From: Bacillota bacterium | Lineage (GTDB): Bacteria > Bacillota_I > Bacilli_A > RF39 > UBA660 | Direction of reading: 5' to 3' | DNA length: 51,899 nt | NCBI GenBank assembly: GCA_023391185.1 | Contig: JAEWBI010000042.1 | Location: forward strand, 1 to 51,899 | Part shown: positions 8,227 to 17,450 of the stretch, one piece after another | Position numbering within the stretch: position 1 is the stretch's first letter | How the letters are laid out: each line of letters opens with the position of its first letter | Made by a program: the position numbers and the translations under genes | The notes under the pieces: model-generated | Databases searched by the model: none | The model's input: only the letters and a program-made list of their open reading frames with translations | What the model was told of the DNA's origin: nothing

Positions 8227-8772
8227 ATGAAGAAATTTATTGTAACTTTACTACTTATATTTTTTGTAACAGGATGTTCTCTTGCGAAAGATTTGGATAA
8301 TACTCCTACAAAAAAGGTAGAAGCATTACTCAATAATTATCAAACTCTTGACAGTTCAGTAATATCAGATTTAAATGAAGTAGTAGACGAAGAAACAAAT
8401 TTTACGGATGCTCAAAAAGATACTTACAAGAGTATTATTAAAAAGAATTATCAGAAGCTAACATATATTATAAAAGATGCTGTTGAAGATGGTGATGAAG
8501 CGACAGTGACTGCCGAAATAGAAGTCGTTGACTATACAAAAGTTTTAAATGATTCAGCAGTATATTTAAATGAACATCCAGAGGATTTTGAAACTGATGG
8601 TAAATATGATGATAATAAATATCTTGATTATCAACTAGAACAATTAAAAGAGACAAAAGATAAAGTAACTTATACAGTTGATTTTACTTTAACAAAGGTT
8701 GATGAAGAATGGACAGTAGATGGTTTAACAAAAGAAATCCGCAATAAAATTAATGGTACTTATGTGAAATAA
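8227..8772 (+). CDS. Lipoprotein, DUF4878/DUF5105-like
   Basis: The 181-residue protein has a short lipoprotein signal peptide with lipobox FVTGC (Cys at about residue 17). The mature part starts with TPTKKVEALLNNYQTL, then alternates helices and a strand-rich region ending in a TVDFTLTKVDEEWTVDGL hairpin. This is the layout of DUF4878/NTF2-like extracellular lipoproteins, although the family call is tentative. GGGAGG precedes the ATG. It ends at a bidirectional terminator shared with the converging metallophosphoesterase gene. Confidence 0.65.
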   Translation: MKKFIVTLLLIFFVTGCSLAKDLDNTPTKKVEALLNNYQTLDSSVISDLNEVVDEETNFTDAQKDTYKSIIKKNYQKLTYIIKDAVEDGDEATVTAEIEVVDYTKVLNDSAVYLNEHPEDFETDGKYDDNKYLDYQLEQLKETKDKVTYTVDFTLTKVDEEWTVDGLTKEIRNKINGTYVK

Positions 8773-8774
8773 AA

Positions 8775-8808
8775 AAGATTAAATTCAACTTGAATTTAAT
8801 CTTCTTTT
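8775..8808. terminator. Bidirectional terminator between converging genes
   Basis: A 12-bp stem (8775-8786 with 8792-8803) and a 5-nt loop, A-rich on the left and T-rich on the right. The stop codon of the minus-strand gene lies within it. Confidence 0.75.
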
Positions 8809-9656
8809 ACTATTCTATAAAAATTAGCAGATGGTCTATTAAATAATCTAATTGGAAGAGTACTTGTTCCAATACCACTTGATATATATAAATCAGTATT
8901 ATTTAAAGTATAATGCTCTTTATAATATTGTTTTGATCCATCGGGTAAAATTATAGCTCCAAATATAGGTATTCTTACTTGACCATTATGTGAGTGACCT
9001 GCCATAACTATATCAAATTTAGAATAATCTATATCATCTATGTAGTCAGGCTCATGCATAAGTAATATACTATAAGTGCTGTTATATTCTTCACTGTTTA
9101 GATAGTCAAGTATAACTTCACTTTTATCTTTAATATTTTTTGTTGTATATGTGTTATTGCTTATTCCAGCTATAAATATTGAATCATAACTATTATTGTA
9201 TATAACATCATATGTATCATTTAGATTTACAAAATCACAATCTTCTATTAATGAACTCCACTTTTTATAACTATAGTCATGATTTCCATCTATGGCATAT
9301 TTATTAATTGTAGCTTCTAATTTACTAAGTACGTCAACTAAATCTTCATATTGTTTACTATTTATATCTTTATCCACTAAATCACCAGTCAATACAATTA
9401 TATCTGGTTTTAAACTATTAATTTTTTTAACTATATTTTCTAAATCTTTCTTTGTTATACTTTTATTGCCATAATGTATATCTGAAAGATGAGCAATTTT
9501 AAGCCCATTATAATCTTCTGATATTGTACTACTTTTAATTTTATATTCTTTTATTTTAAAGCCTTTTGTACCTATGTACATAGCGTATAAATAAGTAATA
9601 CCTGCTAGTAAAAACAAAAGGAATATAATAATTAAAAATTTATATTTTAACTTCAT
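8796..9656 (-). CDS. Metallophosphoesterase (YkuE/YaeI-like)
   Basis: The 286-residue protein has an N-terminal membrane anchor (about 6-28) and a calcineurin-like phosphoesterase domain outside or at the membrane. All metal-binding blocks are present in order: AHLSDIHYG, TGDLVD, DGNHDYS, LLMHEPDY and MAGHSHNGQVRIP. YkuE-type members are metallophosphoesterases exported to or held at the cell surface. The exact substrate here is unknown. The start ATG is preceded by GGTGGT on its strand. The gene is convergent with the lipoprotein gene at 8227 and separated by 87 bp from the Tyr-rich gene upstream on the same strand. Confidence 0.85.
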   Translation of the reverse strand: MKLKYKFLIIIFLLFLLAGITYLYAMYIGTKGFKIKEYKIKSSTISEDYNGLKIAHLSDIHYGNKSITKKDLENIVKKINSLKPDIIVLTGDLVDKDINSKQYEDLVDVLSKLEATINKYAIDGNHDYSYKKWSSLIEDCDFVNLNDTYDVIYNNSYDSIFIAGISNNTYTTKNIKDKSEVILDYLNSEEYNSTYSILLMHEPDYIDDIDYSKFDIVMAGHSHNGQVRIPIFGAIILPDGSKQYYKEHYTLNNTDLYISSGIGTSTLPIRLFNRPSANFYRIVKED

Positions 9657-9743
9657 ACTACCACCATATTAATTCTATCATACCTTAATAGTACTTATGA
9701 CAAAATAAAACAAAGTTTTTAAACTTTACAGGTATTTTGTATA

Positions 9744-9974
9744 TTAGTAAGGACCATAATAATATGGAGGACGATATGGAGGATAGTAATAATAATTATT
9801 ATAGTAGTATGGTCTAGGGCCATAGAAGTATGGAGCTACAAGTCCTCCGGCTAAACCACCTAATAAGAATGGACCTAAGAAGCCGAATCTATCATCGTTA
9901 CCATAACGATTATATCTATTATAATAATTTCTATTATAGTAATTATTAGCGTTAAAGCGATTTCTTCCGTACAT
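9744..9974 (-). CDS. Tyr/Asn/Pro-rich small protein, possible spore coat protein
   Basis: The 76-residue low-complexity protein has about 25 tyrosines. Residues 11-27 are Asn/Tyr/Arg repeats. A short hydrophobic Gly-rich core (FGFLGPFLLGGLAGGLVAPYF) follows, then a Tyr/Pro-rich tail ending PPYYYGPY. Composition of this kind is common in spore coat and coat-associated proteins, where tyrosines can be cross-linked. The function is inferred from composition only. AAAGGAG lies 9 bp before the ATG. A CATAATAT sequence upstream on the same strand could be a sporulation -10 element, but I see no clear -35. Confidence 0.6.
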   Translation of the reverse strand: MYGRNRFNANNYYNRNYYNRYNRYGNDDRFGFLGPFLLGGLAGGLVAPYFYGPRPYYYNNYYYYPPYRPPYYYGPY

Positions 9975-10026
9975 GTTTTAGTCTCCTTTCATATTATATT
10001 ATGAAATAGAAAGCAATAGGTGAATT

Positions 10027-11124
10027 ATGGATAATAAATTAAGAAAACTAAGTGATATGGTTGTTAATTACTCACTTAATTTGAAAAAAGGTGAACGTGT
10101 ATTAATTAATGCTATGAGTGTAAAAACTAGTCCACTTATTTTGGATTTAATTGACAGTATTTGTTCAGTTGGTGCACTTCCTTTCGTAATGATTTATGAT
10201 AATGAAATAGCTAATAAATTAGTAAGGGTAACTAATGAGGATAGAATAAAAGAGTTAGTAATCCAAAAAGAACAGGACAACAAGAATTACGATGCTTTTA
10301 TAAATATTCGATATACTGAAAATGAATATGAGGGAAAAGATATACCTTCTAGTATTAAAGCAAATATAAATAAGGCTACGAGAAAGCAAGATAAAGTTAG
10401 AATTAATGAGCGAAAATGGGTTCTTTTAAATTATCCATCTATAGTGGATGCGTATAAAGCTAAAATGTCGTTTGCAGATTTTAGTAATTATGCATTAAAT
10501 GCCATGACATATGATTATAGTGAAATGAAAGAAAAAATTCTTCCGCTAAAAAGATTAATGGAAAACACAGATAAGGTTAGAATACTAGGACCAAACACAG
10601 ATATAACATTTAGTATTAAAAATATGCCTATAATACCATGTTTAGGAAATTTTAATATTCCTGATGGGGAAATGTATACTGCACCTATAAAAGACTCAGT
10701 AAATGGCATTATAAGCTACAATGTACCATCGCTATATAGAAACAATATCTTTAATAATGTTAGCCTATTATTTAAAGATGGTAAAATAATAGAAGCAAAT
10801 AGTGATAATGACAAAGATTTGTTGAATGAAATATTTGATACTGATGAAGGAAGTAAATATATCGGAGAATTTTCATTAGGATTTAATCCTTTTGTCACAA
10901 AACCTGTATGTGACACTTTATTTGATGAAAAAATAAAAGGTAGTATTCATTTTACTCCAGGACAATGTTATACAGATGCTGACAACGGTAATGATTCAGC
11001 AATACACTGGGATCTTGTATTAATTCAAACACCAGAATATGGTGGTGGAGAAATATATTTTGATGATGTACTAATAAGAAAAGATGGTAAATTTATAATT
11101 GATGAACTAAAATTTCTTAATTAG
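10027..11124 (+). CDS. M29-family aminopeptidase
   Basis: This 365-residue cytoplasmic metallopeptidase is related to thermophilic aminopeptidase AmpS/PepS. Family landmarks include the N-terminal NLKKGERVLINA, and the metal-site residues Glu in NIPDGEMYTAP, Glu in GEFSLGFNP, His in GSIHFTPGQ, and His plus Asp in SAIHWDLV. All five ligands appear to be present, so it should be active. It is about 40 residues shorter than the usual ~405-410. The ATG is preceded by AGGTGA. It is divergent from the Tyr-rich coat-like gene and followed 43 bp later by a polysaccharide-deacetylase-like gene. Confidence 0.85.
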   Translation: MDNKLRKLSDMVVNYSLNLKKGERVLINAMSVKTSPLILDLIDSICSVGALPFVMIYDNEIANKLVRVTNEDRIKELVIQKEQDNKNYDAFINIRYTENEYEGKDIPSSIKANINKATRKQDKVRINERKWVLLNYPSIVDAYKAKMSFADFSNYALNAMTYDYSEMKEKILPLKRLMENTDKVRILGPNTDITFSIKNMPIIPCLGNFNIPDGEMYTAPIKDSVNGIISYNVPSLYRNNIFNNVSLLFKDGKIIEANSDNDKDLLNEIFDTDEGSKYIGEFSLGFNPFVTKPVCDTLFDEKIKGSIHFTPGQCYTDADNGNDSAIHWDLVLIQTPEYGGGEIYFDDVLIRKDGKFIIDELKFLN

Positions 11125-11167
11125 AAATAACTTCTTAATTTAATCATATATTTTAATAGGTGATTAA

Positions 11168-12004
11168 ATGAAGAAGTTTTTTAAATTCATAGGAATAATA
11201 ACTTTACTATGTGGAAGTTTTATTTATACTGAAAAAGCAACAACAGTAGTAAAAGAGTTGGATGACATAATGATCCAAATTAGAAATAATAAAGATAAAT
11301 ATTATGTTCCTCCAGTAGAAGCGGAAATTGTGGATGATACTATAATTCCAGGTATAAATGGAACTGAAATAGATGTAAATAAAAGTTATCAAAATATGCG
11401 TAGTATTGGAATTTACAATGACAAATATTTTAAGTATAGGATGATAAAAGTCAAAAATGAATTATTTAACAATTTAGATAAATACATAATAAGTGGTAAT
11501 AAAAATAAGGGTATGGTAAGTCTAATATTCCTTGTTGAAAAAAATACAAAAATTAATAAGGTAATAAAAATATTAAAACAAAAAGAAGTAAGTGCAAATT
11601 TCTTTGTAGATGGGACATGGTTAGAAAGCAATAATTCCGATGTTTATACAATTATAAATAATAATCATGATTTAGGTAGCATTGGATATAACTATAATTA
11701 TGATGATACATCATATGCTTGGCTAGACAACATAATAAAAAGAGTAAGCAAACAAAAAAATAGTTATTGTATTAAAACAGATGAAGATTCACATGAACGA
11801 TGTATCAAAAATAAAAACTACACAATAAGCTCTAATGTAATTGAAAAAAATCCATTAATTTTAACAAAAGAACAATTAACTAGTGGCTCTATTATTATTT
11901 ATAAGATAAATGATTCCTTAGAAGAAGAACTACCTTTAATTATCGATTATATTAATTCTAAAGGTCTAACAATAGATGTATTAAAAAAAATGTTACAAGA
12001 ATAA
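11168..12004 (+). CDS. Degenerate polysaccharide-deacetylase-like membrane protein
   Basis: The 278-residue protein has an N-terminal hydrophobic segment (about 5-20), probably an anchor or signal. From about 115 it follows the outline of a NodB-type deacetylase: a first strand at MVSLIFLVEKNT, then NKVIKILKQKEVSANFFVDG, then NNNHDLGSIGYNYNYDD. The family residues are gone. The usual TFDDG is replaced by IFLVEKN and the usual HxxxH metal motif by GYNYNYD, so it should not be a metal-dependent deacetylase. The central part with CIKTDEDSHERCIKN has two cysteines that might form a disulfide outside the cell. AGGTGA precedes the ATG. It may be a binding or regulatory paralogue. Confidence 0.65.
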   Translation: MKKFFKFIGIITLLCGSFIYTEKATTVVKELDDIMIQIRNNKDKYYVPPVEAEIVDDTIIPGINGTEIDVNKSYQNMRSIGIYNDKYFKYRMIKVKNELFNNLDKYIISGNKNKGMVSLIFLVEKNTKINKVIKILKQKEVSANFFVDGTWLESNNSDVYTIINNNHDLGSIGYNYNYDDTSYAWLDNIIKRVSKQKNSYCIKTDEDSHERCIKNKNYTISSNVIEKNPLILTKEQLTSGSIIIYKINDSLEEELPLIIDYINSKGLTIDVLKKMLQE

Positions 12005-12057
12005 ATATATACTTGTTTTTAAATTACATGATATAATTGTTATAGTAGGTGGTTGAG

Positions 12058-13119
12058 ATGAACGAAAAAACCCTAGATAATAGGTGCCCTTCTTGTGCAG
12101 CTCCAATTTTCTTTAAACCAACATTAGGAAAATGGAAATGTGATTATTGTGATAGTGTTTTTACACTAGAGCAATTACAAAAATTCAATAATGCTAGTAA
12201 TACTAAAGTAAATGAAAATACTAAAGAGATTGAAATTAATTATGTTGCTTATACATGCAAAGATTGCGGTGCTGAGATTATAGCTGATGAGCAAACGGCC
12301 GCAACTTTTTGTGTTTATTGTGGAAATACAGCTATCTTAAAAAATAAATTATCAGGTGAGTTTAGACCTTCTAAAATTATACCTTTTAAGGTAGAAAAAG
12401 AAGTTGCAATTCAATCTTTTAAAAGTATATCAAAAGGAAGACCTTTAATGCCGAAGATGTTTAATAAAATTGAAAATATTGAAAAAATTCGTGGTATTTA
12501 TATTCCTTTTTGGCTTTATGATATAAATGTAGCCGGAAGTTTAAACGCTGATGGTGAAAAAATAAGTGTTTGGATTTCAGATGATAGACAATTCACAAAA
12601 GTAGATTTTTATAAAATTTATAGAACAGCAACAATGGATTATTTGAAAATTCCTGTTGATGGTTCTACACGTTTTGATGATGATATGATGAGTACAATTG
12701 AACCTTTTAACTATGAAGAACTTGTTGATTATAACCATGCTTATTTATCAGGCTTTTTTGCTGAAAAGTATGATGTTGATAATGAAAAGGCATATAGTCA
12801 AGCAGGACAAAGAGCAGTTGACTCTACATATGATGATATGAAAAAAGATATGGGTAATTTTATGAACAAATCTGTTTTTGAAAATACTCTTACACCACGT
12901 CTATTAAAAAGCGAATATGTAATGTTGCCTGTATGGATGGTTAATGTAAAATATAAATCTAAAAATTATTTATTTGCAATGAATGGTGAAACTGGAGAAT
13001 TTGTTGGAAACATTCCGGTCGATGAAAAAAAGGCTTTTATTATGGCTATCATAATATTTATCTCAATTTTTATAGTATCAATAGGGATATCATATATTAT
13101 GTTTTTAGTGGGTGTATAG
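12058..13119 (+). CDS. Zinc-ribbon protein with C-terminal membrane anchor
   Basis: The 353-residue protein carries two N-terminal zinc ribbons: CPSC...CDYC (about 8-29) and CKDC...CVYC (about 69-90). A ~200-residue domain with GIYIPFWLYDINV, SGFFAEKYDVD and YVMLPVWMVNVKYKSKNYLFAMNGETG follows, then a single transmembrane helix (about 325-348). I know this as the TFIIB-type zinc ribbon-containing family of unknown function. The GTG at 12049 is in the ribosome binding site (AGGTGG), so I start at the ATG at 12058. The stop is one base before the start of the TPM-domain gene. The two form a tight pair, as they do in other Firmicutes. Confidence 0.75.
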   Translation: MNEKTLDNRCPSCAAPIFFKPTLGKWKCDYCDSVFTLEQLQKFNNASNTKVNENTKEIEINYVAYTCKDCGAEIIADEQTAATFCVYCGNTAILKNKLSGEFRPSKIIPFKVEKEVAIQSFKSISKGRPLMPKMFNKIENIEKIRGIYIPFWLYDINVAGSLNADGEKISVWISDDRQFTKVDFYKIYRTATMDYLKIPVDGSTRFDDDMMSTIEPFNYEELVDYNHAYLSGFFAEKYDVDNEKAYSQAGQRAVDSTYDDMKKDMGNFMNKSVFENTLTPRLLKSEYVMLPVWMVNVKYKSKNYLFAMNGETGEFVGNIPVDEKKAFIMAIIIFISIFIVSIGISYIMFLVGV

Positions 13120-13120
13120 T

Positions 13121-14056
13121 ATGAAGAAATTAATTTTAATATTTTTAACTGTTGTATTTTTATTTAAATTTGATACCGCTTATGCTAGTACTGATACTTA
13201 TCAAAGAACAGAAGATGATATGGGAGTAAATAAAAAATGGGAGATAAATGAAAAAAATAAAGATGCTGTTTTTGATACTCCTAGAGTAGATGCTTCTGAG
13301 AAAATATATGATTTTGCTGATATAGTTAGTGATGCTGATGAATATCGTTTATTTGTTGAAAGTAATAAATTTACAGAAGCAACAAAGTTGGATATGGTTA
13401 TTTTAACTACTGATTTAGATTATTCTGACTCAGAACTTGAGGATTATGCTGCTAATTTTTATGACTATAATGATTTTGGGATAGATGATGAATTATATAG
13501 CGGTATTATTTTTATAATTAATATGAATGATAATAATAGGTATTACAATATCTATACATTTGGTAATGCTCAACTATATTATCCATATGATCGTTGTGAA
13601 GATTTATTAGACTATATATCTAATGATATCCAAAGACAGGAAGACTATCTTCAGGAAAGAAAGTATTACGACGCAATGAGTACTTTTATTGAGTATTCAA
13701 AACTTTTTTATGAACGAGGAATTCCTAAAGAATATGATAATTACTATGTTGATGATATGGGAGTATTACGTAGAACCTATGTATTACCTTGGCTTATTTG
13801 CTTTATTATTTCAGTAGTATTAACAATAATAGTGATGATTATTTTAGTATCAAAGAATAAAATGATAAAAAAAGCTGGACCAGCTAAAGAATATCTTGAT
13901 AAAAATAGTATTGATTATAGGGTTAGAGATAATAGATATATTTCAACAAATACTACATCTGTAATTATAAAAAGTCCAGGTGGTGGATCTGGCGGTGGCT
14001 CACATATGGGTTCTAGCGGTGGAGGCCATGGTGGTGGTGGCGGAAGACACTTCTAG
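13121..14056 (+). CDS. TPM-domain (YgcG-like) membrane protein
   Basis: The 311-residue protein has a signal peptide (about 1-22, ending AYA). An extracellular TPM domain (about 60-195) contains KIYDFADIVSDADEYRLF and the LDMVILTTDLDYSDSELEDYA segment. A transmembrane helix lies at about 222-245, followed by a cytoplasmic tail ending in a Gly/Ser/His-rich stretch (about 290-311). TPM domains occur in photosystem-repair and membrane-associated proteins, and their role in Firmicutes is unsettled. The start is the ATG just after the upstream stop. GTG at 13112 would overlap that gene. Confidence 0.75.
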   Translation: MKKLILIFLTVVFLFKFDTAYASTDTYQRTEDDMGVNKKWEINEKNKDAVFDTPRVDASEKIYDFADIVSDADEYRLFVESNKFTEATKLDMVILTTDLDYSDSELEDYAANFYDYNDFGIDDELYSGIIFIINMNDNNRYYNIYTFGNAQLYYPYDRCEDLLDYISNDIQRQEDYLQERKYYDAMSTFIEYSKLFYERGIPKEYDNYYVDDMGVLRRTYVLPWLICFIISVVLTIIVMIILVSKNKMIKKAGPAKEYLDKNSIDYRVRDNRYISTNTTSVIIKSPGGGSGGGSHMGSSGGGHGGGGGRHF

Positions 14057-14061
14057 TATAT

Positions 14062-14091
14062 AGGCAAATGATTTACTTCATTTGTCTTTTT
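14062..14091 (+). terminator. Terminator after the TPM-domain gene
   Basis: A 9-bp stem (14063-14071 with 14078-14086, one G-T pair), a 6-nt loop and T5. Confidence 0.75.
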
Positions 14092-14121
14092 ATATGATAT
14101 AATCTTATCTGAGGTGATACT

Positions 14122-16317
14122 ATGAAAAAACCTGAAATTCTTGCACCCGCAGGTAATATGGAATGTTTAAAGGCCGCTATAGTTGCTGGTGCAGATGCAA
14201 TATATATAGGTGGGTATATGTTTGGCGCAAGAGCTTTTTCTAATAATTTTTCTGATGAAGAAATAATTGAGGCTGTTAATTATGCACATATGTATAATGT
14301 TAAAATATATGTTACTACTAATACATTAATATATGAAAATGAAGTAGATAGGTTTATTAACTATATTGATTTTTTATATAACAGTAATGTAGATGCTGTT
14401 ATAGTTCAAGATATAGGAATGATGGACTTAATACGCCAGACTTTTCCTGATTTAGAAGTTCACGCTTCTACTCAAATGCATATTCATAATTTAGAGGGAG
14501 TGAAACTAGCAAATAAATTAGGACTAACTAGAGTAGTTCTCGCTAGAGAAACAACATATGAAGATATAAGAAATATTAAACAAAATATTAATACTGAAAT
14601 AGAAATATTTGTTCATGGAGCTTTATGTATTTCATACTCTGGACAATGTTTAATGAGTAGTTTAATAGGCGGTAGAAGTGGTAACCGTGGTACTTGTGCT
14701 GGAAGTTGTAGGCAAAAATATAATGTACTTGATGAAAATGAAAAAAAGGTTAATACAGATGAATATAATTTAAGTACAAAAGACTTAAGTAGTTTAGATA
14801 ACATAGGTAAACTAATTGAAATTGGTGTTGATAGTTTTAAAATAGAAGGAAGAATGAAGTCGCCAGAATATGTTTACTTAGTTGTTAGCTTATACCGAAA
14901 AGCAATAGACTCATATTTTAAAGATCAAGTTATAAATATAACTGATTCCGAAATAAAAAATCTAAAAAAAACATTTAATAGAATGTTTACAAAAGGATTT
15001 ATGTTTAATGAAAACAATAATAATTTTATAAATGCATATAGACCAAACCATCAAGGTGTTGAAATAGGTAAAGTAGTATCTTCTAAAGAAAGTACTTTAG
15101 TAATAAAATTAACGGATGATTTAAATATAAATGATGGTATTAGAATTATAGGTAAGGAAGATTCAGGTTGTATTGTAACTTCCATGTTTATTAGTGGAAA
15201 AAGGGTTTATTATGCTAAAGCAGGAGATATAGTTACAGTTTCTTATAAAGATGTTGCTGATAAAGATTCAGTAGTTTTAAAAACTACTGATTATGAATTA
15301 AATAAAGAAATTGATAATTATTTAAAAACAAATAAAAGAAAAGTTCAAATAATAGGTAAGATAACTATTAAAGAAGATAAAGTAATTGAATTACAGATAT
15401 CAGATGGTATATATCAAGTTATGATTAGTGGTGATAACTGCATTAAGCAAGCAACAACTACTCCAACTAGTAGAGAAAGAATCTTGCAGCAAATTACTAA
15501 AACAGGTAATACAGTTTATGAATTTTCGAAAGTGGATATTGAGCTAGATAATAATTTATTTGTTCCAATAAAAGAAATAAATGAACTAAGACGTATTGCT
15601 CTTGAGGAATTAACATCTAAAAGATTAATTATAAAAAGGCAGTATAAAAAAGAGATATATAACCGAACTGTCCCTTCTTTTGAAAAAAGGTTTGCTAAAA
15701 GTATTTATATAAAAAGCGAAAGACAGTATAATGCAATTAAAGATGGCGATTATGAATATATATATGTTGACCTTGATTTATATAATGTTTTAAATGACCA
15801 AAGAATTATCCTAAAACTTCCAAGAGTTATAACAAGATATGAAGAATATAATATTCCTTTATTAGTTGGAGAAATAGGTAGTGTTAATAAGTATACGAAT
15901 ATTTATACTGATTTTTCACTAAATGTTGTTAATTCTTATAGTGTAGCTTTATTACACTCATTAGGTGTTAAACAAATAACTATATCATATGAAATGAATG
16001 ATTCTCAAATAAAGGAAATGATTGATCAATATAAAAAAAGATATCATCAACATCCTAACTTAGAAATGATTATATATGCTAAAGAGGAAATAATGATATC
16101 TAAATTTAACTTACTTAAATACTATAAATTAAATGATAAAGGTTATTTACAAGATAGATTTAATAATTTATATAAGATAATAGAAAAAGATAATTTAATG
16201 TATATTTATAACTATAAACCAAGGGATATAAAAAATTTTAATTATTATAATGATATTGGGGTTAATAGTTTTAGATATAATGTAATTGATGATGAAGACT
16301 TAAATAATATTATTTAA
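14122..16317 (+). CDS. U32-family peptidase-like protein, RlhA-like
   Basis: The 731-residue protein has the collagenase-like U32 core at the N-terminus. It shows ILAPAGNMECLKAAIVAGAD, then IYVTTNT, HASTQMHIHN and EIFVHGALC. Four cysteines (about 169, 176, 192, 196) form the CxxxxxxC...CxxxC cluster typical of these enzymes. IEGRMKSPEYV follows. The long C-terminal part (about 380 onward) matches the layout of members with a DUF3656 domain, such as E. coli RlhA, which takes part in hydroxylation of 23S rRNA C2501. Relatives TrhP act on tRNA uridine 34. I favour the RlhA-like assignment from length. The ribosome binding site is AGGTGAT and a TATAAT sits at 14097-14102. Confidence 0.8.
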   Translation: MKKPEILAPAGNMECLKAAIVAGADAIYIGGYMFGARAFSNNFSDEEIIEAVNYAHMYNVKIYVTTNTLIYENEVDRFINYIDFLYNSNVDAVIVQDIGMMDLIRQTFPDLEVHASTQMHIHNLEGVKLANKLGLTRVVLARETTYEDIRNIKQNINTEIEIFVHGALCISYSGQCLMSSLIGGRSGNRGTCAGSCRQKYNVLDENEKKVNTDEYNLSTKDLSSLDNIGKLIEIGVDSFKIEGRMKSPEYVYLVVSLYRKAIDSYFKDQVINITDSEIKNLKKTFNRMFTKGFMFNENNNNFINAYRPNHQGVEIGKVVSSKESTLVIKLTDDLNINDGIRIIGKEDSGCIVTSMFISGKRVYYAKAGDIVTVSYKDVADKDSVVLKTTDYELNKEIDNYLKTNKRKVQIIGKITIKEDKVIELQISDGIYQVMISGDNCIKQATTTPTSRERILQQITKTGNTVYEFSKVDIELDNNLFVPIKEINELRRIALEELTSKRLIIKRQYKKEIYNRTVPSFEKRFAKSIYIKSERQYNAIKDGDYEYIYVDLDLYNVLNDQRIILKLPRVITRYEEYNIPLLVGEIGSVNKYTNIYTDFSLNVVNSYSVALLHSLGVKQITISYEMNDSQIKEMIDQYKKRYHQHPNLEMIIYAKEEIMISKFNLLKYYKLNDKGYLQDRFNNLYKIIEKDNLMYIYNYKPRDIKNFNYYNDIGVNSFRYNVIDDEDLNNII

Positions 16318-16325
16318 GTCTTTTA
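16295..16325. terminator. Bidirectional terminator between converging genes
   Basis: A 13-bp perfect stem (16295-16307 with 16310-16322). It contains the stop codon region of the U32 gene and reaches the end of the minus-strand gene at 16323. Confidence 0.7.
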
Positions 16326-16712
16326 TACTGCAGGATTTCCGTATATAGATGGAGTATCTTCGCTATAATTATATACACTATATAGTACAATTAATCCACC
16401 TATTATAGCTAGAATAGATACAATTATTTCTAAATTATCTGCAGTTAAATCTTCGTTTTTTATTTGATCTATTTCTTTATTCCTAAACGCTAACGATAAA
16501 AATACAAAAAATAATCCAAGTATGACAATTCTATTAGTCTTTAAAATTGCATCTGCTTGTTTATCAGTTAGAAAAGGTTCGTTATATAGTATCTTATTTC
16601 TTTCGTTTATATTGAGAAAAATAGATACAATTAATGTTAATATGAATAGAAACGAGGTGACAATCTGTATATCTATTACTTCAGCTTCAGCTTCTCTTGT
16701 ATCAACTGACAT
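16323..16712 (-). CDS. Small membrane protein, unknown
   Basis: The 129-residue protein has three hydrophobic segments (about 16-33, 64-80 and 95-112) separated by charged loops. The N-terminus is acidic (DTREAEAEVIDIQ). I recognise no family. The ATG lies inside the last codons of the upstream polysaccharide deacetylase gene (11-bp overlap), with AGAGG nearby, so the two are translationally coupled. Confidence 0.6.
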   Translation of the reverse strand: MSVDTREAEAEVIDIQIVTSFLFILTLIVSIFLNINERNKILYNEPFLTDKQADAILKTNRIVILGLFFVFLSLAFRNKEIDQIKNEDLTADNLEIIVSILAIIGGLIVLYSVYNYSEDTPSIYGNPAV

Positions 16713-17358
16713 CTCTTAACCTCTGTATTTCTTTTAATTCACTTACCGATACTATTTGATATCCCATTTCTTGTAGCTTAGGTATGATTATTTTTAGAGC
16801 ATCATAAGTTCTTTTGTATATATCATGCATGATTATAATATCACCATCATTTATATTTCGTATTACTCTAGCAGCAATAGTCTTACTACTTTTATATCTC
16901 CAATCTTTGCTGTCATTGTTCCACATTACAATATCCATGTCTATTGCCTTTTTTACTTTAACATTTATATCGCCATAACTAGGTCTAAATAATCTTGGTT
17001 TTTTTCCAGTAATATCAAATATTAAATCGTTTGTTTTACTTATTTCAATGTTTGTTTCATTGACACTTAAGTGTGTCAACCATGGATGAGAATAAGTATG
17101 ATTTCCAATTTCATTACCTTTTAGTGTTATATTCATTATGGTTTCTTTATAATATAAAACTTTATTACCCATTACAAAAAAAGTGGCTGATGCATTGTAT
17201 TTTTCTAAAATATCTAAAATATTATTAGTATATTCACTAGGACCATCATCAAAAGTTAGTGCTACTGTTTTTTTATCTATGTCTAATAGATTTTCACTAT
17301 TTACGGTAGGAAAAAACATTAATAGGATTAAAACAATAATTATAGTGCATTTTTTCAA
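16702..17358 (-). CDS. Polysaccharide deacetylase (NodB/PdaA-type)
   Basis: The 218-residue exported enzyme has a signal peptide (about 1-21) and a complete NodB domain: TFDDGPS (catalytic base and metal Asp), HTYSH (metal His pair), RPSYG, the MWNNDSKDW segment, and the IIMHD catalytic His. It should remove acetyl groups from peptidoglycan or another surface glycan. PdaA-type enzymes act in spore cortex maturation, but the short size also fits vegetative family members. The start is uncertain. I take the TTG at 17358, 5 nt after AGGTGATC. A GTG at 17367 lies within that ribosome binding site. It is cotranscribed with the three-helix membrane protein. Confidence 0.85.
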   Translation of the reverse strand: MKKCTIIIVLILLMFFPTVNSENLLDIDKKTVALTFDDGPSEYTNNILDILEKYNASATFFVMGNKVLYYKETIMNITLKGNEIGNHTYSHPWLTHLSVNETNIEISKTNDLIFDITGKKPRLFRPSYGDINVKVKKAIDMDIVMWNNDSKDWRYKSSKTIAARVIRNINDGDIIIMHDIYKRTYDALKIIIPKLQEMGYQIVSVSELKEIQRLRDVS

Positions 17359-17450
17359 ATAGATCACCTATATAAATATATTTGAAAAACTTGGTTATAA
17401 TGAGTACAAATAAAATTAAAATGAGAATATATAATATTAGAGGTGATGTT

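Noticed and set aside
12013..12037. TTGTTT...TATAAT as a promoter for the zinc-ribbon gene
   Set aside because: The spacer is only 13 bp. The TATAAT may still be a -10, but I could not find a matching -35.
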